The position numbers and the translations under genes are program-made. 5,398 bases of DNA from Actinomycetota bacterium. Lineage in GTDB: Bacteria > Actinomycetota > Acidimicrobiia > Spongiisociales > ZC4RG35. The stretch spans positions 1 to 5,398 of the forward strand of contig JAKEHF010000225.1 of the NCBI GenBank assembly GCA_022615295.1. Reading direction: 5' to 3'. Below the pieces are notes generated by a model. The model was not told the origin of the DNA, ran no database searches, and worked only from the letters and a program-made list of their open reading frames with translations. Shown here in pieces: positions 1-4,990 of the stretch; the stretch's first letter is position 1; each line of letters starts with the position of its first letter.

Positions 1-308
1 ACGACGCCCGTCACGAGACCCCACCTCTCGAGGCCGCTCTAAAGGGTGACACCAGGTACATCGGGGCCATGGGAAGCCGGCGCACCCACGACCAGAGGGT
101 GGCCAGATTGAAGGGGATGGGCTTCGACGACACCGACATCGCCAGGATCCATTCCCCCATCGGCCTCGACATCGGCGCCGAGACCCCCCAGGAGGTGGCG
201 GTGTCGATACTCGCCGAGATGACCTTGGTCAGATATGGGGCCGGGACCGGTCTCTCACTCCACGGTCGGGAGGGCCGGGTCCACAAACAACGTCCCGACG
301 ACCTCTAG
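1..308 (+). CDS. XdhC family protein, C-terminal part (5' end outside window)
   Basis: This is the last 101 codons of an XdhC/CoxI-type gene; the first complete codon is at position 3. XdhC proteins bind molybdenum cofactor, help its sulfuration and insert it into xanthine dehydrogenase or related molybdenum hydroxylases in the cytoplasm. The visible part is the XdhC C-terminal Rossmann-like domain: DARHE at the window edge, YIGAMGSRRT (fragment residues 19-28), then RIHSPIGLDIGAETP (48-62) followed by an AVSILAE helix, and a charged tail. The ATG at 69 lies inside the conserved YIGAMGSRR motif and the frame stays open to the window edge with matching family sequence, so 69 is an internal Met and the start lies upstream. 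A molybdenum hydroxylase operon upstream is likely but not visible. The stop overlaps the stop of the convergent gene. The family call is confident; the enzyme partner is unknown. Confidence 0.9.
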   Translation, partial: DARHETPPLEAALKGDTRYIGAMGSRRTHDQRVARLKGMGFDDTDIARIHSPIGLDIGAETPQEVAVSILAEMTLVRYGAGTGLSLHGREGRVHKQRPDDL

Positions 309-1108
309 GCGTCATTCACCTCGTCACGCCACGCCAACCAGTCGGCTCCCCGGGAGACGTCCCAGTCGGGCCCCTGAAATCCCAGGGTGAACTGAGTGAA
401 CCCCTTGTCGTGGAGGGCCGAGGCGTCCTCGCGGAGAAACCGCGCCAGATCGTCCGGCTCGACCCCGAGACCCCACTCGATGTCCCCCGGGTCGCGGCCC
501 TCTTTCTCGCACCAGCCGAGGAGGGCGGTGACGGCGTCGTCGAGCTCGTCGGGGTGGTCGGGAAAGCCGGCGTGCCAGCTATCGGCGTGTCTGGCGACGA
601 GTCTCGTCGTCTTCCGACGCCCACCCCCGGCGACCAGGATCGGGATATCCCGCAGCGACGGCGGGTTGAGTCTGGCCAGCCTGCTCTCGATTCGGGGCAG
701 AGCGGCACCGAGGTCGTCAAGCCTCGACCCGGCGGTACCGAACTCGTAGCCGTACTCGAGATAGTCCCGGCGGAACCATCCCGAGCCGATGCCGAGTATG
801 AGCCGGCCACCCGAGACGTGATCCACGGTCCGTGCCATGTCGGCGAGCAGTTCGGGGTTGCGATAGCTGTTACAGGTGACCAGGGCGCCGATCTCGACCG
901 TCGTGGTGAGCTCGGCCCAGGCGGCGAGCACCGTCCAGCACTCGTAGTGGAGGCCGTCACGGTCCCCGTAGAGGGGGAAGAAGTGGTCCCAGTTGTACAC
1001 GATGTCGAAACCCATCTCCTCGGCCCGGAGGACCGCCGTTCGCATCGCCTCGTACGTGCCATGTTGGGGATGGAGCTGGGCTGCGATACGCACCGGCCGG
1101 TTGCTCAT
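305..1108 (-). CDS. LLM class F420-dependent oxidoreductase
   Basis: This 267-residue luciferase-like monooxygenase (LLM) fold protein belongs to the F420-using group common in actinobacteria. Members move hydride between deazaflavin F420 and an organic substrate in the cytoplasm; the substrate here is unknown. Visible family signatures are an N-terminal strand followed by QLHPQHG (residues 11-17), NWDHFFPLYGD (39-49), the central block TCNSYRNPELLADMARTVDH (78-97) leading to SGGRLILGIGSGW, EYGYEFGTAGSRLDDL, and the late cofactor-phosphate region GGGRRKT (161-167) with RHADSWH. The length is slightly short for the family. The frame is open to ATG 1174, with further ATGs at 1162 and 1138. I chose 1108 because homology begins at MSNRPVRIA, a GGGG-containing leader precedes it, and the longer versions add a proline-rich tail; starts at 1162 or 1174 would also overlap upp. 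It is divergent from upp and convergent with xdhC. F420 rather than FMN use is inferred from similarity. Confidence 0.88.
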   Translation of the reverse strand: MSNRPVRIAAQLHPQHGTYEAMRTAVLRAEEMGFDIVYNWDHFFPLYGDRDGLHYECWTVLAAWAELTTTVEIGALVTCNSYRNPELLADMARTVDHVSGGRLILGIGSGWFRRDYLEYGYEFGTAGSRLDDLGAALPRIESRLARLNPPSLRDIPILVAGGGRRKTTRLVARHADSWHAGFPDHPDELDDAVTALLGWCEKEGRDPGDIEWGLGVEPDDLARFLREDASALHDKGFTQFTLGFQGPDWDVSRGADWLAWRDEVNDA

Positions 1109-1159
1109 GACCCCGACAACGAAGGGCGGGGGTCTCATCTTCCCCGTAGGCTCGGGGTC
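1109..1159. repeat. 8-bp inverted repeat in divergent promoter region
   Basis: GACCCCGA (1109-1116) and TCGGGGTC (1152-1159) are perfect reverse complements separated by 35 bases. The left arm directly abuts the start codon of the minus-strand oxidoreductase, and the right arm lies one base before the ATG of upp. Read toward each gene, both starts are therefore preceded by the same string, TCGGGGTC. It may be a weak Shine-Dalgarno-like GGGG used by both genes, an operator, or chance in GC-rich DNA. Confidence 0.45.
1147..1152 (+). promoter_or_regulatory. Putative -10 box of upp (leaderless type)
   Basis: TAGGCT fits the actinobacterial TANNNT -10 consensus and ends eight bases before the upp ATG at 1161. 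Transcription would then begin at or within a base or two of the start codon, giving a leaderless or nearly leaderless mRNA. No -35 box is recognisable at the usual distance, as is common for such promoters. The last T is also the first base of the right inverted-repeat arm. Confidence 0.4.
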
Positions 1160-1160
1160 C

Positions 1161-1781
1161 ATGCCACTGACCATCGTCGATCACCCACTGGCGGCCGATC
1201 TCCTCACCGTGCTCCGCGACAGGACCACGGCGCCGCCGGAGTTCCGTCAGACCGCCGAGCGTCTCGGCTATCTCCTGGTGGCCGAGGCGATGTCCGACAT
1301 GTCGAGCGACACGTTGGACATCACGACGCCCCTGGAGACGACCGTGGGGACACGGCTCCATCGCCCGGTCGTGGCCGTCGCCGTGCTCCGCGCCGGTCTC
1401 GGGCTCCTCCACTCGGTGCTGACTCTCGTGCCCGACGCCGCGATCGGTTTCGCCGGGGTGCAAAGGGACGAGACGACGGCCCAGCCCATCGAGTACTACA
1501 CGAAGTTCCCGACGCTCGAGCAGGCGAGGGTGCTCATCCTCGAGCCGATGCTGGCCACCGGTGGGTCATTGTCGTGGGCGACGAGCAAGGTCAAGGAGAA
1601 CGGGGCCCGGGACATAACTGCGGTGTGCGTGGTGGTGGCGCCTGAGGGCCTAAGGAGAATGGAGGAGGACCATCCCGATGTCAGGATCGTCTCCGCCACC
1701 CTCGACCGGGGCCTCAATTCCAACTTCTACATCATGCCGGGTCTCGGCGACATGGGAGACCGTCTCTTCGGCACCCTGTGA
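1161..1781 (+). CDS. upp: Uracil phosphoribosyltransferase
   Basis: The cytoplasmic pyrimidine-salvage enzyme converts uracil plus PRPP to UMP and diphosphate. At 206 residues it matches the usual length of about 208. Motifs in order are DHPLAADLLTVLRD near the N-terminus, LRAGLG (residues 76-81), the PRPP loop EPMLATGGS (128-136), VVAPEG (158-163), and the C-terminal uracil-binding block YIMPGLGDMGDR (190-201) followed by FGTL. The loop normally begins with Asp (DPMLATGGS); here it is Glu128, a conservative but unusual change. The frame is open back to 993, but homology begins at the ATG at 1161 (MPLTIVDHPL), and the upstream extension only shadows the divergent gene. A leaderless-type -10 box lies eight bases upstream. 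The stop TGA is inside the GTGA overlap with the next gene. The function is strongly supported despite the loop substitution. Confidence 0.96.
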   Translation: MPLTIVDHPLAADLLTVLRDRTTAPPEFRQTAERLGYLLVAEAMSDMSSDTLDITTPLETTVGTRLHRPVVAVAVLRAGLGLLHSVLTLVPDAAIGFAGVQRDETTAQPIEYYTKFPTLEQARVLILEPMLATGGSLSWATSKVKENGARDITAVCVVVAPEGLRRMEEDHPDVRIVSATLDRGLNSNFYIMPGLGDMGDRLFGTL

Positions 1782-2059
1782 CCGTCTTCGAGGATGCGGT
1801 CATCGAAGTCATCACCGGTCTCGCAGCCGGCGAGGTGATCACCTACGGCGAGGTCGCCGCGGAGGCCGGTCACCCCGGGGCCGCCCGGGCGGTCGGGACC
1901 CTGCTCGCCAGGGTCGACGCCGACCTCCCCTGGTGGCGGGTCGTCGGCGCCGGCGGGCATCTCCGTAGCCCCAACCCAGGGCTGCAGGGCCGGCTGCTGA
2001 TGGAGGAGGGACTCGCGGTGGTCTCGGGCAGGGTCGTCTTGGCGCAGGATCGGACCTAG
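1778..2059 (+). CDS. Alkyltransferase-like protein (MGMT family, no active-site Cys)
   Basis: This 93-residue protein consists only of the DNA-binding domain of O6-methylguanine-DNA methyltransferases. Recognisable pieces are the TYGEVA helix start (residues 22-27), ARAVG with the likely base-flipping Arg37 (36-40), and PWWRVV (51-56), which stands where true methyltransferases have PCHR. The acceptor Cys is replaced by Trp, so it should not repair by alkyl transfer. Known alkyltransferase-like proteins bind O6-alkylguanine, flip it out and recruit nucleotide excision repair, and that role is inferred here. The start is GTG at 1778, overlapping the upp stop as GTGA. There is no convincing Shine-Dalgarno site within ten bases, which suggests translation by coupling to upp. 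The C-terminal GLQGRLLMEEG block fits the family. The class is confident; the in vivo role is inferred. Confidence 0.9.
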   Translation: MTVFEDAVIEVITGLAAGEVITYGEVAAEAGHPGAARAVGTLLARVDADLPWWRVVGAGGHLRSPNPGLQGRLLMEEGLAVVSGRVVLAQDRT

Positions 2060-2093
2060 CCCCGGCAGGGTCGAGCTCAACCACGATGGAAGG

Positions 2094-2125
2094 AACCGGC
2101 CGGCCTTTGCCGGCGTCCAACCGGC
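2094..2125 (+). other. Mutually exclusive short hairpins before the SIMPL gene
   Basis: GCCGGC at 2099-2104 can pair with GCCGGC at 2109-2114 around a four-base CTTT loop. Alternatively 2109-2113 can pair with CCGGC at 2121-2125 around a seven-base loop, ending directly at the ATG at 2126. AACCGGC is also directly repeated at 2094-2100 and 2119-2125. No T-run follows, so this is not an intrinsic terminator. It may affect translation initiation or may be chance in GC-rich sequence. Confidence 0.3.
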
Positions 2126-2845
2126 ATGAGAGTTGTCGGACTTATGGGCCTTGCGGTCGTCATCGCCGCCTGCACCACCGCCCCCTCCGCCGAGCCCCCC
2201 GTGGTCAACGTGAGCACCGGGGAGCAGACGACCGGGATATCGGTGACCGGATCAGGGGAGGTGACCGGGACACCGGACACCCTCACGGTCGACCTGGGGG
2301 TCTCGGTCCTAGGCGACACCGTCTCCGAGGCGGCGGCCACCGCCGCCGGACATGCCGAGGCGGTGATCGCCGCCCTCACTGACGGTGGGGTCGACCGGGC
2401 CGACATAACCACGACCAACTACACCATCAGCCCCGAGTACGACTGGCGGGGCAACGAGCAGCGTCTCCTGGGCTACAGGGTGATGAACACGGTCCAGGCA
2501 ACCATCCGCGACATCGCAGCCGCCGGGTCGATACTCGACGGGGCCGTCGCCGCCGGCGGTGACGCCACCCAGGTCCACGGGATCGTCTTCGAGATCGAGG
2601 AGGACTCCGAGATGCTGGTCAACGCCCGAGAGGCAGCATGGAACGATGCCCTGGCCAAGGCCCGCCAGCTCGCCGACCTCTCCGGCCAGACCCTGGGTCT
2701 TGCGGTCTCGATCACCGAGACGGTGTCCACGCCCCCGATCATCTGGGACAGGGCGCTCGTCGCAGAGGACACCGGCACCCCGATCGAGCCGGGGACCTCC
2801 GCGGTCACCGTGGTTCTCCAGGTCCAGTTCGCCCTGGGCGCCTGA
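2126..2845 (+). CDS. SIMPL/DUF541 domain lipoprotein
   Basis: This 239-residue secreted protein has a short lipoprotein signal: Arg2, a hydrophobic stretch at residues 3-15 and the lipobox IAAC with Cys16, so the mature protein is expected to be lipid-anchored on the outer face of the membrane. A Thr/Ser/Pro-rich linker follows to about residue 36. The SIMPL (DUF541) domain then runs from SVTGSGEVTGTPDTLTVDLG (39-58) through the helix region with AEAVIAALTDGGVDRADI, TTNYTISPEYDW (96-107), GYRVMNTVQATI (116-127), and AREAAWNDALAKARQLADLSG (167-187), to a final strand VTVVLQVQFAL. The molecular function of the family is poorly known; Brucella BP26 is a periplasmic oligomer. The ATG is chosen because it gives a proper signal peptide and no in-frame start lies just upstream. 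It has no Shine-Dalgarno site. The domain call is firm; no role in the neighbouring salvage pathway can be read from the sequence. Confidence 0.9.
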   Translation: MRVVGLMGLAVVIAACTTAPSAEPPVVNVSTGEQTTGISVTGSGEVTGTPDTLTVDLGVSVLGDTVSEAAATAAGHAEAVIAALTDGGVDRADITTTNYTISPEYDWRGNEQRLLGYRVMNTVQATIRDIAAAGSILDGAVAAGGDATQVHGIVFEIEEDSEMLVNAREAAWNDALAKARQLADLSGQTLGLAVSITETVSTPPIIWDRALVAEDTGTPIEPGTSAVTVVLQVQFALGA

Positions 2846-2862
2846 GGGGGTCCGGCGGCCGA

Positions 2863-2868
2863 TAGCTT
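2863..2868 (+). promoter_or_regulatory. Putative -10 box of the nucleoside phosphorylase gene
   Basis: TAGCTT fits TANNNT and ends eight bases before the ATG at 2877, exactly the spacing seen before upp. It suggests leaderless transcription starting at or next to the ATG. No good Shine-Dalgarno site lies between box and start (the bases are GTCGCCCG), which supports a leaderless start over a conventional one. No clear -35 element is seen. Confidence 0.42.
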
Positions 2869-2876
2869 GTCGCCCG

Positions 2877-4175
2877 ATGGCCTACACCTGTGTCGAGATG
2901 ATCGAGACCAAACGGGACGGCAGGAAGCTGACCCCGGAGTCGATCGAGTGGCTCCTCACCGCCTATACCAGGGACGAGGTACCCGACTATCAGATGTCGG
3001 CGCTGGCGATGGCGATCGTCTTCAACGGTCTCGACCCAGAGGAGCTGGCGGCCTGGACCGAGGCGATGCTCAACTCCGGCGACGTGATGGACTTCTCCGG
3101 CCTCCCCGCTCCGAAGATCGACAAGCACTCGACCGGCGGCGTCGGTGACAAGGTCTCCATCCCGCTGGCACCCCTGGCGGCCGTTTGCGGGGTGGCCGTG
3201 CCGATGATGTCCGGCAGGGGCCTCGGCCACACCGGGGGCACCCTCGACAAGCTGGAGTCGATCCCAGGTTTCACCACCCGTCTCGACCCGGTCCGGTTCC
3301 GGGAGATCCTCTTCGACCACGGTGTGGTCCTCGCCGGACAGTCGGAGACCATCGCCCCCGCCGACCGCAAGCTGTACGCATTGCGTGACGCCACAGGGAC
3401 CGTGCCCTCGATACCCCTCATCGCCAGCTCGATCATGTCGAAGAAGCTGGCCGAGGGTCTGGACGGACTGGTCCTCGACGTCAAGACCGGGTCGGGCGCC
3501 TTCATGAAGGACATAGAGAGGTCCCGGGAGCTGGCCCGAACGATGGTCGGGATCGGCACCGCTCACGGAGTGGAGACCGTGGCTCTGGTCACCTCGATGG
3601 AGCAACCCCTGGGCCGGGAGGTGGGGAATGCCAGCGAGATCATGGAGTCCGTCGCCGTGTTGCGCGGCGAAGGTCCCCCCGACCTCGTCGAGCTCACGCT
3701 GGCGCTGGGAGAGGTGATGCTGGAGTTGGGGGGCATCGACGCCGGCGCTGATCGTCTCCGCAGCGCCATCGAGGACGGCTCGGGCCTCGAGAAGCTGGTC
3801 GAGGTGGCGGAGGCCCATGGTGGCGACCCATCAGTGCTGCGTGACCCTGACCTCCTCCCCAGAGCCCCCAACGAGGACGTGATGTCAGCGGCACAGTCCG
3901 GTTACGTCACCCGATGCGACGCCCTAGTCGTGGGGAGCGTGGCGACCCGGCTCGGAGCGGGAAGGGAGCGCAAGGAAGACGAGATCGACCCCGGTGTGGG
4001 GATCACCCTCGAGGCCAAGATCGGCGACGAGGTGACCAAGGGATCGGTCCTCGCCAGGGTCCGATACCGGGACGAGAGCGTCTGGGAGTCACACAAGGAC
4101 CATCTCGCCACCGCTTGGGAGATCGGGCCCGCACCGGTGGCCCCGCCAACGCTCGTGGTCGAGCGGATTCCCTGA
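2877..4175 (+). CDS. deoA: Pyrimidine-nucleoside (thymidine) phosphorylase
   Basis: This cytoplasmic enzyme cleaves thymidine, deoxyuridine and perhaps uridine with phosphate, giving the free base and (deoxy)ribose-1-phosphate. At 432 residues it is close to Bacillus Pdp (433) and E. coli DeoA (440). Domains: an N-terminal helical part with PDYQMSALAMAI (36-47); the phosphate-binding KHSTGGVGDK (83-92); the family signature SGRGLGHTGGTLDKLE (112-127); base-binding residues Arg170, Ser185 and Lys189, matching Arg171/Ser186/Lys190 of the E. coli enzyme by spacing; DVKTGSGAFMK (201-211); and a C-terminal domain with LGAGRERKEDEID (359-371). The SIPLIASSIMSKK and DVKTGSGAFMK blocks look more like Bacillus-type pyrimidine-nucleoside phosphorylase (pdp) than classical DeoA, so uridine may also be a substrate. 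The frame is open upstream to 2559, but homology and the -10 box favour the ATG at 2877. It shares a salvage pathway with upp upstream. Confidence 0.95.
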   Translation: MAYTCVEMIETKRDGRKLTPESIEWLLTAYTRDEVPDYQMSALAMAIVFNGLDPEELAAWTEAMLNSGDVMDFSGLPAPKIDKHSTGGVGDKVSIPLAPLAAVCGVAVPMMSGRGLGHTGGTLDKLESIPGFTTRLDPVRFREILFDHGVVLAGQSETIAPADRKLYALRDATGTVPSIPLIASSIMSKKLAEGLDGLVLDVKTGSGAFMKDIERSRELARTMVGIGTAHGVETVALVTSMEQPLGREVGNASEIMESVAVLRGEGPPDLVELTLALGEVMLELGGIDAGADRLRSAIEDGSGLEKLVEVAEAHGGDPSVLRDPDLLPRAPNEDVMSAAQSGYVTRCDALVVGSVATRLGAGRERKEDEIDPGVGITLEAKIGDEVTKGSVLARVRYRDESVWESHKDHLATAWEIGPAPVAPPTLVVERIP

Positions 4176-4191
4176 GACATTGGGCCGTCGT

Positions 4192-4197
4192 TAGCAT
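4192..4197 (+). promoter_or_regulatory. Putative -10 box of etfBA
   Basis: TAGCAT fits TANNNT and lies in the 56-base gap between the phosphorylase stop and etfB. Initiation about seven bases downstream would give a leader of roughly 28 bases containing the etfB Shine-Dalgarno site. TACCCT at 4211-4216 is an alternative, but transcripts from it would start too close to keep that site. No convincing -35 box is seen, so this is tentative. Confidence 0.3.
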
Positions 4198-4217
4198 CGC
4201 CCGCTGTCCCTACCCTC

Positions 4218-4222
4218 AGGAG
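4218..4222 (+). promoter_or_regulatory. Shine-Dalgarno site of etfB
   Basis: AGGAG, followed by TGA, lies nine bases before the ATG at 4232. It fixes this ATG as the start and contrasts with upp and the phosphorylase gene, which lack such a site. Confidence 0.7.
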
Positions 4223-4231
4223 TGACCTGGC

Positions 4232-4990
4232 ATGAACGTGGTCGTCTGCGTCAAGCAGATACCCGACCCGGCTACCCCGTACCAGCTCGAAGAAGGCACC
4301 GGCTGGCTGGTCAGACCCGCCGAGCAGATCCTCGACGACACCGACCGCTACGGCGTCGAGATGGGTCTTCAAGTCGCCCAAGCCGGCGAGGGCACCGTGA
4401 CCCTGGTGAGCATGGGCCCGGTAGGGAACGCTCAGGGGATCAGACAGGCCCTGGCCATGGGCGCCGACAGGGCGTTTCTGGTCGACGACCCCTCGCTGCG
4501 TGGCGCCGACGCCCTGACCACGGCGCGGGTGCTCGCCGCCGTCATCACCCGGGTGGGGTTCGATCTGGTGATCACCGGCACCGAGTCGACGGACGGCTAC
4601 TCCGGCGTGGTTCCCCAGATGATCGCCGGTCTTCTAGGGGTCCCTGCCCTCACCTACGCCACGAAGGTGGAGATCGACGGGGGGTCGTTGCGCATCAACC
4701 GGCAGACCGCCGCCGGCTACGACGTTGTCACCTCACCGTTGCCTGCGGTGGTCTCGGTCACCGCCGGCGTGGTCGAGCCGCGTTATCCCACCTTCAAGGG
4801 AATCATGGAGGCCAAGAAGAAGCCTGTCGAGACCTACGACATCTCCAGCCTCGGTGTCGACATCGGTCACGACCAGGTTCTCACCTCGATCACCCCGGCG
4901 CCGGAGCGTGAGGCGGGACGGAGGATCACCGATGAGGGGGAGGCCCATCTCGCCATCATCGCCCTCCTCGAGCAGCGAAAGGTGATCTGA
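4232..4990 (+). CDS. etfB: Electron transfer flavoprotein, beta subunit
   Basis: The beta subunit of the ETF heterodimer binds AMP and docks partner dehydrogenases such as acyl-CoA dehydrogenases; electrons pass through the FAD, held mainly by the alpha subunit, to ETF:quinone oxidoreductase. The 252 residues match the family length. Visible are the N-terminal strand MNVVVCVKQIPD, DDTDRYGVEMGLQ (35-47), QALAMGADRAFLVDD (72-86), the AMP-binding region ITGTESTDGYSGVVPQMIAGLLG (114-136), the ETF-beta signature area from TAAGYDVVTSPLPAVVSVTAG (159-179), and the partner-recognition loop RYPTFKGIMEAKKKP (184-198). The loop residue corresponding to the docking Leu195 of human ETF is Phe188, which I believe is common in actinobacterial relatives. 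The start is fixed by a Shine-Dalgarno site. The stop overlaps the etfA start by one base (TGATG). No bifurcation-specific feature could be judged, so an ordinary beta-oxidation role is assumed. Confidence 0.95.
   Translation: MNVVVCVKQIPDPATPYQLEEGTGWLVRPAEQILDDTDRYGVEMGLQVAQAGEGTVTLVSMGPVGNAQGIRQALAMGADRAFLVDDPSLRGADALTTARVLAAVITRVGFDLVITGTESTDGYSGVVPQMIAGLLGVPALTYATKVEIDGGSLRINRQTAAGYDVVTSPLPAVVSVTAGVVEPRYPTFKGIMEAKKKPVETYDISSLGVDIGHDQVLTSITPAPEREAGRRITDEGEAHLAIIALLEQRKVI
4980..4987 (+). promoter_or_regulatory. Shine-Dalgarno site of etfA inside the etfB end
   Basis: AGGTGATC lies within the last etfB codons, two bases before the etfA ATG at 4990, and is fully complementary to the usual 3' end of 16S rRNA. 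With the TGATG stop/start overlap it supports coupled, near-equal synthesis of the two ETF subunits. Confidence 0.6.

Noticed and set aside
11..286. A 91-codon minus-strand frame opposite the xdhC end
   Set aside because: The plus strand encodes an unmistakable XdhC C-terminal domain; the reverse frame has no family features.
69..308. Treating the ATG at 69 as the start of a small independent 79-residue gene
   Set aside because: The frame is open to the window edge and the upstream codons continue the XdhC domain (DARHE...YIGAMGSRR), so this Met is internal.
1109..1174. A longer oxidoreductase starting at 1174 (22 extra residues)
   Set aside because: The extra residues are outside the family homology and would overlap the upp start; 1108 fits better, with 1138 as the remaining alternative.
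410..1645. A 411-codon open frame on the plus strand across the oxidoreductase and upp
   Set aside because: It runs antisense to one well-supported gene and out of frame through another, is rich in Arg/Gly/Pro of no recognisable family, and is the kind of shadow frame expected in GC-rich DNA.
2846..2876. A transcription terminator between the SIMPL and phosphorylase genes
   Set aside because: There is no stable stem followed by a T-run, only a GC-rich 31-base gap containing the -10-like box.
2805..3818. A 337-codon minus-strand open frame opposite the phosphorylase gene
   Set aside because: It is antisense to a gene with full family signatures, and its translation (His/Gly/Arg-rich) shows no domain.
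4211..4216. TACCCT as the main -10 box of etfB
   Set aside because: It would start transcription about at the Shine-Dalgarno site and waste it; TAGCAT at 4192-4197 is more consistent.
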